Origin: Chryseobacterium sp. LJ668
GTDB taxonomy: Bacteria; Bacteroidota; Bacteroidia; Flavobacteriales; Weeksellaceae
NCBI RefSeq assembly: GCF_019613955.1
Contig: NZ_CP080443.1
Span: forward strand, 2,837,001 to 2,901,000
Direction of reading: 5' to 3'
DNA: 64,000 bases
Positions 9,538 through 18,156 of the stretch are shown piece after piece. A program made the position numbers and the translations under genes. The notes below the pieces were generated by a model, which saw only the letters and a program-made list of their open reading frames with translations, was not told where the DNA came from and searched no databases. Each line of letters opens with the position of its first letter. The stretch's first letter is position 1.

Positions 9538-10200
9538 ATGAATTTGAGTGTTATTGTTATCATACTTATTGCTATCACATGTATTATCAGTTATTTTGGA
9601 TTGAATAATATGGCAATATTTGAAAAATATAAATTTAATGTTGCTGCAATAAATAATCGGAAAGAGTATATCAGATTGATTAGTTCAGGATTTTTGCACG
9701 CAGATTTTATGCATTTATTTTTTAATATGTTTTCTTTATTTCTATTTCAAGGCGCTGTAATACAGTTTTTTGGAGAAATAGGATTTCTGATCATTTACTT
9801 TGCCTCAATGTTTTTAGGGAATTTATTTAGTCTGTTTATCTATAAAAAGCAACCTTGGTATTCTGCCATTGGTGCAAGTGGAGGAGTTTCGGGGATTCTG
9901 TTTGCGGCTATAGCAATGGCTCCTAAAATGAGTTTGTTTCTGTTTTTTATTCCAATTCCGATTCCGGGATTTGTATTTGGACTTTTATACTTTGGTTATT
10001 CAGTTTACATGATGCTGAATCCGAAACAGTGGGATAATTTGGGACATGCTGCCCATTTGGGAGGGGCATTTTTCGGATTAGTTTATGCAATCGTTAATCA
10101 GCCAGAAGCAGCATTAGAGAACTCTTTATTTATAGGCATTATGTCGCTGCCTCTTTTATATCTATCTTACGAAATATTTATTAGAAAAAAAATCGGATAA
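9538..10200 (+). CDS. Rhomboid family intramembrane serine protease
   Basis: The 220-residue protein has six hydrophobic segments and the rhomboid hallmarks. These are an HADFMHLFFNM motif in the second helix, the serine motif GASGGVSG with the likely catalytic Ser114, and the GHAAHLGGAFFG helix giving the catalytic histidine (His173 is the best candidate). It would cut transmembrane segments of other membrane proteins within the inner membrane. It is the last gene of the parE-parC run, starting 6 bases after parC and ending before a strong terminator. Its substrate is unknown. Confidence 0.88.
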   Translation: MNLSVIVIILIAITCIISYFGLNNMAIFEKYKFNVAAINNRKEYIRLISSGFLHADFMHLFFNMFSLFLFQGAVIQFFGEIGFLIIYFASMFLGNLFSLFIYKKQPWYSAIGASGGVSGILFAAIAMAPKMSLFLFFIPIPIPGFVFGLLYFGYSVYMMLNPKQWDNLGHAAHLGGAFFGLVYAIVNQPEAALENSLFIGIMSLPLLYLSYEIFIRKKIG

Positions 10201-10220
10201 CATTTAGTATTTAAAATATC

Positions 10221-10252
10221 AAAACCAATGATTTACTCATTGGTTTTGTTTT
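10221..10252 (+). terminator. Terminator of the parE-parC-rhomboid operon
   Basis: An 11-bp perfect stem, AAAACCAATGA (10221-10231) and TCATTGGTTTT (10237-10247), has a 5-nt loop and is followed by a T-rich stretch. Confidence 0.85.
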
Positions 10253-10331
10253 ACTTTAAACGATATCCATCAACATTTGATAACAAGTGTTAAAAATTCT
10301 TATTGGAATATTAATTTCTTAAAAAGATCAA

Positions 10332-10371
10332 CGGAAAAAAAAGAGTTCGCCTTCATTTAGTAGACGAACTC
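10332..10371 (-). terminator. Terminator of the pectate lyase gene
   Basis: On the minus strand GAGTTCG (10371-10365) pairs with CGAACTC (10349-10343). The arms are separated by 15 bases and followed by a run of eight T residues. It lies 27 bases after the pectate lyase stop codon. Confidence 0.75.
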
Positions 10372-10397
10372 CTGATTAACATGATAATTGTTTATGG

Positions 10398-12905
10398 TTA
10401 CTTTTTAATAATTTTTTGATTGAAAATTCCTTCCTTCGTTTTAATTTGTAAAAAATAAACCCCATTACTCAAGTTGCTCATATCAACCTTTGTGATGGTT
10501 TCGTTTATTTTTTTTACTACTTGTCCCGCAGAGTTGGTTACAATTACCTTCTCTACCAAACTGTTGCTAGGCGTTGCAATAGTAAGTACTGAACTGACAG
10601 GATTTGGGTAAACAGAAAATTTTCCTTTGCTATTCTCTTGAGTTCCTAATGTTCCTGAATTGAAAACTGTTTTAATGTAGAACAAGTTGGCAACACTTCC
10701 TTTTGTAATCGTATGTGCTCCTGCTGCAACATTTTGTATTGTAACAATACCAGCCGATGCAGTATAGTTTACATTGTCAAACTTCACAGTTCCGGTGAAT
10801 GTCGGATCAAAAACCAGTGTTAACGTTGAAGCCTGTAAAGTGTTGTAAGCTATAGAAGTCGCCGATTCTAATTTTAGACGTTTTGTTAAAGTAAGTCCAT
10901 CGTATGTGGCTGATCCGTCAGTTGAATTGATGTTTGCTGATGTGAATGTATAAAATGAACTGCTTAAAGCTGATGTTGTGAAATTATGAATTTCATTTCC
11001 TTGTGCAGTTCCGGGCGCAATCACACTGATGCCTCCTGTTCCTGAAACCGGTGTTCCTGCTGAGCCAACAGTAATTACAGTAAAGCTTACATCATCCGTA
11101 GGATTTCCAGAGACTGTAACTGTTTTGTTGGTAGTATTTTTCACAAAACTTACTCCCGATACAGGTAATCCCGTTACTGTTACATCGGTTGCAGTTCCGC
11201 CCCAAGTGAATATCATGGGCGACATTGCAGTTGCCGTCACTATAGTTTGGTCGTTGTTTGCGGGGATTGTTAATGTTTGGGAGCTTATTGTGGGTGAAGT
11301 AATTCCTTGTACAGAAACCAACTGGGAAGTATAATTTTGTAATAATGCCATTAATCCTGTATTTACAGAAGAAGAGGTGTCATCTCCTGCATTGCTGAAT
11401 GTCCAGCTGATATCTCCACCAGAAACTCTACCTGAAAACTGCATTGTTTTATCTCTTCCCTGCAACGGATTATCAATAACTAAAGAATTGATGTACAAAG
11501 CTGCATTTGTGTCAAAATTATTATAGGTCGCACCGCCCTGAGCAGCTGTAATACTGCTGGTTAGTACTTCATTTCTGTTAGTGGCAACATAGGCATCAAA
11601 CTGAGTTAATGCTGCTGAACTGTAAGGGACAAAAGCGGTCTGACCTGTCATATAGTTGTTATGAGCTTTGATCATTCCCCCGTCTTCATTAGAAAATGTT
11701 CCTGGTGCACCTCCGGCAATATCAGTTCCTTGTTTAGAAATCAACATTGGATATTTACAGTTTCTGAAATAATTTCCTTCCACAAAAATTGATGATCCTA
11801 AAGTTGAACCCACACCATATTTAGAATTTCCGTCATAATAGTTGTTATAAACGTGTGCAGAAAAATAACGTACACGTGGATGTCTAGAATCTGAATGATC
11901 AAACCAGTTGTGGTGATAGGTAATGTACAGATCAGTTGTAGTTCCTTCACTTAAACCCAATAGGCAACTCTTTCCGTTATCCCAAAAGTGATTGTAAGAA
12001 AATGTTACATAAGTAGATTTTTTTGAATCAAGAGCGCCGTCTCCTTTTGCCTGATCGGCATCAGATCCCGGAGCACCATAAAATAGATCATTATTGTGAG
12101 CCCAAACATAAGAATTGTCTTGTTGAAGACTCAGATTATCACCTTCAGACGCATCAGTCAGCATAAATCCCAAATTACGAACCTCAATATTGGTCGCAGA
12201 TTTTATCCTGATGCCCCAACCATTTACCAATGCATCAGATCCTACACCTTCAAAGGTTATAGAGCTGGCTGCGATTTTTTTATTTTCTATCACAATATCT
12301 CCATTCAACATATAATTAGGATCAGTAACATTTCCAATCATCCTAATATCTAGAGGTCGAGTATCCAGACCTTTTTTGAAACCATCCAAGATTGTCTGTA
12401 AGCCTACGCACGGATTTGCATTTGCCCCCGTAACATTCATTGAAATAGTATTTTTTGTATCCTGAGTGACGTATAAAACTACTGCATTGGCTTTAAGTGT
12501 ACCGTCAAGATTATACGCTCCAGGTATTCTTCCGTTGCTGTGGGCGAAACCAGATCTGTCATGCGCGGTTACAGTAATTGGTGCAGATACAGTTGCCGGT
12601 CCGTCAACATTTGCGGTAACAGGAACTACTTTTATCGTGTATATCCCTGCACTCAGCCCAAGAACATCAGCTCTGTAATAAGAACCATAATTTCTGATTA
12701 ATTGGGTATCGATGATTTTATCGGTGAAAGTTCCTCCCGTATAATACACTTTATAGCTGTCGACACCACTTACTGGCGTCCATTTTACATAAGCTGTTTC
12801 CATCCAGCCTGTTGCCTGGGTGATGGTGACATTTTGTGCATGCATGCTTAGGAATCCCATAAACAGTACATAAAATATAATTATTTTCTTCATAAAGTTG
12901 ATCAT
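10398..12905 (-). CDS. Secreted pectate lyase (PL1-like) with type IX secretion tail
   Basis: The 835-residue protein begins with a signal peptide that ends near HAQ at residue 24. The true start may be the second Met at base 12893. A fibronectin III-like module (about 26-113) comes first, then a right-handed beta-helix pectate lyase domain (about 118-400). It contains the family 1 motifs NHFWDNGKSCLLG, YHHNWFDHSDSRHPRVR (catalytic arginine region at 341-346) and AHVYNNYYDG. Ig-like repeats follow. A beta-sandwich region around 640-750 resembles part of the divergent neighbour's product. A type IX sorting domain from YPNP (about 765) runs to the end. It would cleave polygalacturonate by beta-elimination outside the cell. 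A LacI-like palindrome lies just downstream of its promoter. Confidence 0.92.
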   Translation of the reverse strand: MINFMKKIIIFYVLFMGFLSMHAQNVTITQATGWMETAYVKWTPVSGVDSYKVYYTGGTFTDKIIDTQLIRNYGSYYRADVLGLSAGIYTIKVVPVTANVDGPATVSAPITVTAHDRSGFAHSNGRIPGAYNLDGTLKANAVVLYVTQDTKNTISMNVTGANANPCVGLQTILDGFKKGLDTRPLDIRMIGNVTDPNYMLNGDIVIENKKIAASSITFEGVGSDALVNGWGIRIKSATNIEVRNLGFMLTDASEGDNLSLQQDNSYVWAHNNDLFYGAPGSDADQAKGDGALDSKKSTYVTFSYNHFWDNGKSCLLGLSEGTTTDLYITYHHNWFDHSDSRHPRVRYFSAHVYNNYYDGNSKYGVGSTLGSSIFVEGNYFRNCKYPMLISKQGTDIAGGAPGTFSNEDGGMIKAHNNYMTGQTAFVPYSSAALTQFDAYVATNRNEVLTSSITAAQGGATYNNFDTNAALYINSLVIDNPLQGRDKTMQFSGRVSGGDISWTFSNAGDDTSSSVNTGLMALLQNYTSQLVSVQGITSPTISSQTLTIPANNDQTIVTATAMSPMIFTWGGTATDVTVTGLPVSGVSFVKNTTNKTVTVSGNPTDDVSFTVITVGSAGTPVSGTGGISVIAPGTAQGNEIHNFTTSALSSSFYTFTSANINSTDGSATYDGLTLTKRLKLESATSIAYNTLQASTLTLVFDPTFTGTVKFDNVNYTASAGIVTIQNVAAGAHTITKGSVANLFYIKTVFNSGTLGTQENSKGKFSVYPNPVSSVLTIATPSNSLVEKVIVTNSAGQVVKKINETITKVDMSNLSNGVYFLQIKTKEGIFNQKIIKK

Positions 12906-12934
12906 TAAAATAGTTTGCTAATAGTTTCTAAGAA

Positions 12935-12948
12935 TGTAATCGATTGCA
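12935..12948. promoter_or_regulatory. LacI-like palindromic operator for the pectate lyase gene
   Basis: TGTAATCGATTGCA is a 14-bp near-perfect palindrome (6 of 7 arm positions) centred on CG, as in LacI/GalR operators. It lies immediately downstream of the minus-strand -7 box, where a bound repressor would cover the transcription start. A sister site lies at 13078-13091. Confidence 0.7.
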
Positions 12949-12950
12949 CG

Positions 12951-12979
12951 TAAATATAGTAAATTTTTTAATTTAACAA
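12951..12979 (-). promoter_or_regulatory. Candidate promoter of the pectate lyase gene
   Basis: On the minus strand a TTG (12979-12977) is followed after 18 bases by TATATTTA (12958-12951), one base from the Bacteroidota -7 consensus TAnnTTTG. The operator starts 2 bases further downstream. This mirrors the promoter on the other strand. Confidence 0.55.
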
Positions 12980-13047
12980 AATTTGTTGCCAAAAATTTAT
13001 TTTTTAGTACTATTATATGACGTATTTAAATTAATTTAAATTTTTTC

Positions 13048-13077
13048 TTGCGTATATCGAAATTAGATTTAACTTTA
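13048..13077 (+). promoter_or_regulatory. Candidate promoter of the secreted 265-residue protein gene
   Basis: TTG (13048-13050), a 19-base spacer, then TAACTTTA (13070-13077) fit the Bacteroidota promoter, with A instead of the final G of TAnnTTTG. The LacI-like palindrome starts at the very next base. Confidence 0.6.
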
Positions 13078-13091
13078 TGCAATCGATTGCG
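13078..13091. promoter_or_regulatory. LacI-like palindromic operator for the 265-residue secreted protein gene
   Basis: TGCAATCGATTGCG contains a perfect 12-bp palindrome GCAATCGATTGC (13079-13090) with the central CG typical of LacI/GalR operators. It nearly repeats the site at 12935-12948 and directly abuts the -7 box, a position that suggests repression. Confidence 0.7.
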
Positions 13092-13135
13092 TTCACATTA
13101 AATTTATATAATAATAACATTAAAAGTCTTTAATT

Positions 13136-13933
13136 ATGAAAAACACATTTATCTTATCGTTGCTGTTTGGCTTGTTTTTTACAAGCCTGATCAACGCACA
13201 AAGCAAAACCTGGGATTTTGGAAACAGCGCTACATGGCCGGTTTCTTCCGGATATTCTGCAGATACATTGTATGATAACTTAGCGATGATTCCGGGATCG
13301 AGTGTCACCAATCTCGGTGCAGTAGAAGCAAACAGTGCAACCTTCCTTGATGGATATACTGCGGCAAAACGTTTTAAACTAAATGGAGGTAGCTGGGATA
13401 CGGGTGCAACTTCTTTTGTGATGCCCACTAAAAGGTATATTTATTTTGCAGTAACCGGTGCATGTACCATAAAAGTATGGTTCAAAAGCGGGGGCTCTGG
13501 TACAAGAACTTTATATGTTACTAATGGAACCAGCATTATTGGTTCTTTAGGAAGTGCCAGTTCTTCAGATCCTTTGTTATTAACTGCTAACTATGCGGGC
13601 GGAGCCGGAATTATTTATGTGGCGGGTGATCAGGCGATGAATATCTATAAAATTGAAGTTTCAAACAATGTAGGTACAACTTCCCTTGCAACTTTAGGTC
13701 TACATGACGGAGTGAAAAAAGCTCAGGCGACAGTTTATACGAAAGGAAATTCTCTATTTGTATCTAACCTGAATAACACAAACACTGAAGTAAAAGTGTA
13801 TACAGCAACAGGAAATTTGGTGAAGACTGCAAAATCCAGCTCAGAAATGAATTTTGATCTTGAAAGTGGTTTTTATCTTGTGCATTTGAAATCTGCGACA
13901 GGTGAAAAATCTGTAAAAGTCGCTCTCAGATAA
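13136..13933 (+). CDS. Secreted type IX-sorted protein, pectin-associated beta-sandwich
   Basis: The 265-residue protein has a signal peptide ending at INAQ (residue ~22). A beta-rich domain (about 24-180) follows, and then a type IX sorting tail that ends with [25 protein letters not shown] strands. The central domain shares a pattern with the C-terminal region of the neighbouring pectate lyase. DGYTAAKRFKLNGG here matches DGLTLTKRLKLESA there, and both end in a conserved IYKI/FYIK strand. It has no catalytic motif that I recognise. A carbohydrate-binding or pectin-presenting role is inferred from the shared domain and the shared operator with the divergent lyase gene. Confidence 0.75.
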   Translation: MKNTFILSLLFGLFFTSLINAQSKTWDFGNSATWPVSSGYSADTLYDNLAMIPGSSVTNLGAVEANSATFLDGYTAAKRFKLNGGSWDTGATSFVMPTKRYIYFAVTGACTIKVWFKSGGSGTRTLYVTNGTSIIGSLGSASSSDPLLLTANYAGGAGIIYVAGDQAMNIYKIEVSNNVGTTSLATLGLHDGVKKAQATVYTKGNSLFVSNLNNTNTEVKVYTATGNLVKTAKSSSEMNFDLESGFYLVHLKSATGEKSVKVALR

Positions 13934-13950
13934 TTAAAAAACAGCACCGA

Positions 13951-13988
13951 AAAGAGTCTTGTGAAAAAAAATTACAAGGCTCTTTTTG
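13951..13988 (+). terminator. Terminator after the secreted 265-residue protein gene
   Basis: AAAGAGTCTTGT (13951-13962) pairs with ACAAGGCTCTTT (13974-13985) with one G-T pair, and is followed by T residues. Confidence 0.8.
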
Positions 13989-14096
13989 ATTTAAATATCT
14001 AATGTTTGAAAATTCAATTCACTAAAATTCTGATAAATGAAGGGCTTTGATTATCATTTAAATGGCTTAATCATGATAAAATGGATAAATAAGCAA

Positions 14097-14948
14097 TTAT
14101 TTTATTCCAAAAATAAAACGGTCATTTCCGCTTAAATCTTTAATTAATTCAGCTTTTAAAAAACTATTTTGATATAATTCTAAAGTTTGCTGACCTAATT
14201 TCTGATTGATTTCCAAAAAAAATAACCCATTTTTATCTAAATATTTTTTAGCATCTTCGGCAATCTTTCTATAAAAGATCAAAGCGTCTGACGTTGGTGA
14301 AAACAGTGCCATTTTCGGCTCAAATCCTTTCACAGAATCATCAATTTCCCGTTCTTCTTCAATCCCGATGTAGGGCGGATTTGAAATGATGACATCATAC
14401 ATTTCATTCAAATTATAATTCAAATAGTCTGTATGAATAAAATCGATGTCAAACTGATGAAATGCTGCATTTTTTTTGGCAACTTCTAAAGCTTTTTCCG
14501 AAAAATCAATGGACGATACTTTAGAATTTGGAAAATATTTTTTTAAAACCAAAGGAATAATTCCGCTTCCGGTTCCGATATCTAAGATTTTTAAATTTTT
14601 ACTTTCAGAGAATAAATTTTGAATGTTCTGAATTGCTATTTCCAGTAATTCTTCCGTTTCCGGACGAGGAATCAGCACATTTTTATTCACGTAAAAAATC
14701 ATTCCATAAAACTCCGTTTCGCCCAAAATATGTTGATAAGGTTTTCCTGCTTTTAGTTCTGAAATAATATTCTGAATCTGATTTTCTTGCTCGACGGATA
14801 ATTCATTCCCTGAAAATATCCTTTGCTGAACCTTATTAAATCCTGAAATTTTCTCGATAAATATTGAATAAATAAAATCGCTTTCAGAATCTGTATATAA
14901 TTCTGAAAGTTCATCTTTAAATTGAATTTTGAATTCTGCAATTTTCAT
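14097..14948 (-). CDS. prmC: Peptide chain release factor N5-glutamine methyltransferase
   Basis: The 283-residue protein has the PrmC/HemK layout: an N-terminal helical release-factor-binding region (about 1-90) joined to a SAM methyltransferase fold. The SAM motif DIGTGSGIIPLVL lies near 123-135. The signature NPPYI at 190-194 binds the glutamine amide. It methylates the GGQ glutamine of release factors RF1/RF2, which speeds translation termination. It is the last gene of a tight leftward operon: its ATG immediately follows the yaaA stop codon, with no gap. Confidence 0.92.
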   Translation of the reverse strand: MKIAEFKIQFKDELSELYTDSESDFIYSIFIEKISGFNKVQQRIFSGNELSVEQENQIQNIISELKAGKPYQHILGETEFYGMIFYVNKNVLIPRPETEELLEIAIQNIQNLFSESKNLKILDIGTGSGIIPLVLKKYFPNSKVSSIDFSEKALEVAKKNAAFHQFDIDFIHTDYLNYNLNEMYDVIISNPPYIGIEEEREIDDSVKGFEPKMALFSPTSDALIFYRKIAEDAKKYLDKNGLFFLEINQKLGQQTLELYQNSFLKAELIKDLSGNDRFIFGIK

Positions 14949-15707
14949 TTATCTCGTGAAAACAAGTTTTGTATCAGTCGATTTTTCCTCATCAATTCTG
15001 TAGCCATCATAATTAAAAGCTTTCACATCATTTAAAGTCTTAGCTTGAGTTTCTGCACAAAATCTTACTACCAAACCTCTTGCATGTTTTGTATAAACAA
15101 CGATGGTTTTCAGTTTTCCTTCTCTTATTTCGTAAAATTCAAAATCGATTACTTTGTGATTGAGCTTTTTACGATCAATTACTTTGAAGTACTCATTGCT
15201 GCCAAGATTCAAAAGGATTTCATTCTTTTTCATTTCGTCATTCAGCTGGCCGGTGATTTTTTCACTCCAGAATCCATATAAATTTTTATAGTCATCAAAC
15301 TGAAAAGGTCTTCCCATTTCCAATCGGTAGAGCATGATTTTGTCGGAAGGTTTCAGCAGGCCATACAATCCGGAAAGTATTCTGTAATTTTTCTGTAAAT
15401 AATCAACCGCTTTTTTATCTAAGGATTGTGCATCCAGACCTCTGTACACTTCTCCCGTAAAGGCAAAAAGGGCGGGAGCAGATTCTTTTGCTTTTGGTTT
15501 TGAGTTCCACTTTTGATTTCTTTCCCAGTTTTCATCTGCCAGCTTTGTCGAAATATCCATCAGTTCCGAAAGATATTTGGGAGATTTATTTTTTAAAAAA
15601 GAATGTATAAATGCTGCACCATTAATGAATTTAGGGGTTGTACTTCTCAAGAAATCTGTTGAGTTTTCTATATTCATCAATTTGGCAGGTGATGTGATTA
15701 TTTTCAT
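14949..15707 (-). CDS. yaaA: Peroxide stress protein YaaA (UPF0246)
   Basis: The 252-residue protein opens with MKIITSPAKLMN and carries the conserved YaaA patterns PALFAFTGEVYRGLDA, YRILSGLYGLLKP and NLGSNEYFKVID. The E. coli family member limits intracellular free iron and DNA damage under hydrogen peroxide stress, and the fold has a helix-hairpin-helix type DNA-binding cleft. The length is normal for the family. It sits directly between a CPBP protease gene (3 bases upstream) and prmC (no gap), so it is co-transcribed with both. Confidence 0.92.
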   Translation of the reverse strand: MKIITSPAKLMNIENSTDFLRSTTPKFINGAAFIHSFLKNKSPKYLSELMDISTKLADENWERNQKWNSKPKAKESAPALFAFTGEVYRGLDAQSLDKKAVDYLQKNYRILSGLYGLLKPSDKIMLYRLEMGRPFQFDDYKNLYGFWSEKITGQLNDEMKKNEILLNLGSNEYFKVIDRKKLNHKVIDFEFYEIREGKLKTIVVYTKHARGLVVRFCAETQAKTLNDVKAFNYDGYRIDEEKSTDTKLVFTR

Positions 15708-15710
15708 GAT

Positions 15711-16412
15711 TTAAAAAGCTGATAATTGTTTAATATCAACCAGATTCAGAAGGATTAAAGATATAAAATCAATCAAAAAATGGCAGATAATCAGGATTTT
15801 GATGTTAGAATATTTCTTGTAAAAAATTGCAAATACGATTCCAATAAAAAAAGGAACTACAACTTGACCAATTGTTCCATATGTGCTGTGAAGAATTCCG
15901 AATAGCAGCGCCGAACCAACAATTCCTGCGGCTGGACTATTGTATATTTTTTCGATTCTGGGCTGGATGTAGGCTCTCATCAGTAGTTCTTCAATGATAC
16001 CGGCGGTAAGACATGTGAAAATAATCAGAAAATAATTGCTTTTAAAAATTGAATTGAGCTGTAACATCTTATCGCTTATTTTTTCCTGTGTCACAATCAT
16101 AATGGCGGCATTTAAAAAAGCTCCGCCAAAGCTACAGATCAGATAAAGCCCAATAATAGATGCCAAATAGAATTTAGTGGGATATTTCTTATCTTCCCAA
16201 GCAAAGAATGATCTGTTTTCAAGAAAAAAATTATAAATTAATATAAGTAATAAAACAAGCCAGAGAACCAATCTGTCATAGAAAAAAAGTTCAGCAGTAA
16301 AAGTTTTAAAATTAAAAAATAAATTAATTACAGGAATTGAATACAACATTGCAGAGGCAAGAAGTACAAAAGTAAAAATAATGCCTACCGAGTATTTTCC
16401 GTTCAGACTCAT
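15711..16412 (-). CDS. CPBP family intramembrane glutamic endopeptidase
   Basis: The 233-residue membrane protein has about seven hydrophobic segments and the full set of CPBP/Abi motifs. These are the Glu pair at 141-142 followed by Arg146 (EELLMRAYIQPR), FGILHSTYG in the next helix, and HFLIDF near the end. Homologues such as Rce1 and the bacteriocin self-immunity proteins cleave peptides within the membrane. The substrate here is unknown. It lies between the tsaC/yciO-type gene (15 bases upstream) and yaaA (3 bases downstream), so it belongs to a housekeeping operon rather than to a bacteriocin locus. Confidence 0.85.
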   Translation of the reverse strand: MSLNGKYSVGIIFTFVLLASAMLYSIPVINLFFNFKTFTAELFFYDRLVLWLVLLLILIYNFFLENRSFFAWEDKKYPTKFYLASIIGLYLICSFGGAFLNAAIMIVTQEKISDKMLQLNSIFKSNYFLIIFTCLTAGIIEELLMRAYIQPRIEKIYNSPAAGIVGSALLFGILHSTYGTIGQVVVPFFIGIVFAIFYKKYSNIKILIICHFLIDFISLILLNLVDIKQLSAF

Positions 16413-16427
16413 AGTTTACAAGCAGTT

Positions 16428-17039
16428 CTAGATTTCACCTTTGCCTTGTCTTATTATTTCCGGTTCACCAGACGTCAAATCTACAATCGTTGATGCTACA
16501 TTATCACCGTAGCCTGAATCGATTACAATATCAACCAAGTGATCATATTTTTCAGCGATTAATTCGGGATCTGTGGAGTATTCTATAATCTCGTCATCAT
16601 CTTTAATAGAGGTTGATGCAATAGGATGTCCCAATTTTTCAACAATCAGTTGCGGAATCGGATGATCCGGAACGCGTATTCCTATTGTTTTGTGATTTTT
16701 ATAAGCCAGAGGCAAACCTTTATTGGCTTCTAAAATGAAAGTAAATGGACCAGGTAAATGGTTTTTTAAAAATCTGAATACAGAAGTGTCGATGGGCCTG
16801 GTAAAATCTGAAAGATGGCTAAGATCATTGCATATAATTGAAAATTTCGCTTTTTCCAGTTTCTGTTTTTTTATCTGAGCGAGTTTTTCCATGGCTTTAA
16901 GATCAAAAATATTGCAGCCCAATGCATAAACGGTATCAGACGGGTAGATAATGAGTCCGCCATTATTCAGGGATTTAATCACCTCGTTGATAAGGTTTTC
17001 CTGAGGATTATCGGGATAAATTCTTAGTATTTTTGCCAT
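16428..17039 (-). CDS. L-threonylcarbamoyladenylate synthase family protein (TsaC/Sua5/YciO)
   Basis: Started at ATG 17039 (MAKILRIYPDNPQ) the product has 203 residues. An ATG 15 bases further up adds five residues and is less likely. The YrdC fold is seen in GGLIIYPSDTVYALGCN, LPGPFTFILEA and TIGIRVPDHP. Family members make threonylcarbamoyl-AMP for the t6A37 modification of ANN-decoding tRNAs. The PDHP form and length lean towards the YciO branch, so assignment to TsaC function is not certain. It is the first gene of the tsaC/yciO-CPBP-yaaA-prmC operon and diverges from three initiator tRNA genes, a fitting neighbourhood for translation-linked functions. Confidence 0.85.
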   Translation of the reverse strand: MAKILRIYPDNPQENLINEVIKSLNNGGLIIYPSDTVYALGCNIFDLKAMEKLAQIKKQKLEKAKFSIICNDLSHLSDFTRPIDTSVFRFLKNHLPGPFTFILEANKGLPLAYKNHKTIGIRVPDHPIPQLIVEKLGHPIASTSIKDDDEIIEYSTDPELIAEKYDHLVDIVIDSGYGDNVASTIVDLTSGEPEIIRQGKGEI

Positions 17040-17098
17040 AAAACAAAGATACAAATATTTAAATTATTTTGTTGAAGTACCGTATTTAAAAGAAAAAC

Positions 17099-17128
17099 TT
17101 GCATTTTCAAAAAGTATTCGTATATTTG
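17099..17128 (+). promoter_or_regulatory. Canonical Bacteroidota promoter of the tRNA cluster
   Basis: TTG (17099-17101), a spacer of exactly 19 bases, and TATATTTG (17121-17128) match the TTG-N19-TAnnTTTG consensus perfectly. The first tRNA starts 12 bases downstream. Confidence 0.85.
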
Positions 17129-17139
17129 CAATCCAATAT

Positions 17140-17212
<73 letters not shown>

Positions 17213-17252
17213 CTAAGTTTAAGTGCTTTCGGTAAGCACTCTAAAGATACAC

Positions 17253-17325
<73 letters not shown>

Positions 17326-17364
17326 CTAAGTTTTAGTGCCTCGGTTGCACTCTAAAAAATATAC

Positions 17365-17440
<76 letters not shown>

Positions 17441-17442
17441 AT

Positions 17443-17475
17443 AGGAGAATTACGAAAGTAGTTCTCCTTTTTTTG
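17443..17475 (+). terminator. Terminator of the tRNA cluster
   Basis: AGGAGAA (17443-17449) pairs with TTCTCCT (17462-17468) and is followed by a run of seven T residues (the pairing T included). Confidence 0.85.
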
Positions 17476-17696
17476 TGCTTATATTTTTACTAAAATGCCC
17501 TAGAATATATTTTCGCCATAATTTATAAATGTTAAAGAAACCCATTTTTTATTAAAAAAATACTAAATAGGAAAGATTATCGGAAAATTATTAATAAAAT
17601 TGGATAATTAAATTTAATTATGCTTTTAAACTATGAAAACAGTTATGAAAAGCTTAATAATTTTTAGATAATTAAACAATACACAAATAAAAAATT

Positions 17697-18095
17697 ATGG
17701 AAAATTTACGGCAAGAAGATGTGGAAAAGATTGAAGCATTTATGAGAAGATGGTTTAAGCATTTTGATGATCTGGATGAAAACAGCTTCTTTCTGCAATA
17801 TTTATCAGACGATGTAAAGATGAAATTCCCAGGAAATGACGTGTTTATAGGGCATGAAGGATTCATTAATTGGTTCACAGAATCTAAAAATAATCTTCTA
17901 GACAAAACAACGCATCATATTTCAGACATTGAAATAAAAGAAAATCCTAAAAACCTGTTTGCTATCAATTTTAAAGTAAGATACATTGCTGATATGAAAG
18001 ACAATAGGATTGATATGAATGTAAGGGAAGACTGGAAGCTAATTTGGAATGAAGAGAATGATCAACCTATAATATTAGAATACTTAGTAAGCTAA
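17697..18095 (+). CDS. SnoaL/NTF2-like small protein
   Basis: The 132-residue soluble protein fits the NTF2-like/SnoaL fold. An N-terminal helix region (EKIEAFMRRWFKHFDDLD) comes first, then a strand with PGND and GHEGFINWF, and later curved strands (FAINFKVRYIADM, REDWKLIWNEE). Such proteins bind or convert small hydrophobic ligands, and many have no known role. No catalytic residues can be assigned. The 230 bases ahead of it hold only the tRNA terminator and AT-rich DNA. It ends before a bidirectional hairpin shared with the convergent secreted protein gene. Confidence 0.7.
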   Translation: MENLRQEDVEKIEAFMRRWFKHFDDLDENSFFLQYLSDDVKMKFPGNDVFIGHEGFINWFTESKNNLLDKTTHHISDIEIKENPKNLFAINFKVRYIADMKDNRIDMNVREDWKLIWNEENDQPIILEYLVS

Positions 18096-18110
18096 AGTAA
18101 ATACAAAATA

Positions 18111-18142
18111 AAAATCCCGTTTCAAAAAACGGGATTTTTTAT
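18111..18142. terminator. Bidirectional terminator between convergent genes
   Basis: AAAATCCCGTT (18111-18121) pairs perfectly with AACGGGATTTT (18128-18138), with A-rich sequence before and T-rich sequence after. It serves the NTF2-like gene and the convergent 189-residue gene. Confidence 0.85.
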
Positions 18143-18156
18143 ATACTGAAGTATAA

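Noticed and set aside
10398..13933. Polysaccharide utilisation locus with SusC/SusD
   Set aside because: No TonB-dependent receptor or SusD-like gene is next to the lyase; only two secreted genes share the operator.
16428..17039. Bacteriocin immunity function for the CPBP gene next to it
   Set aside because: The gene lies in a tight housekeeping operon with yaaA and prmC and no bacteriocin gene is near.
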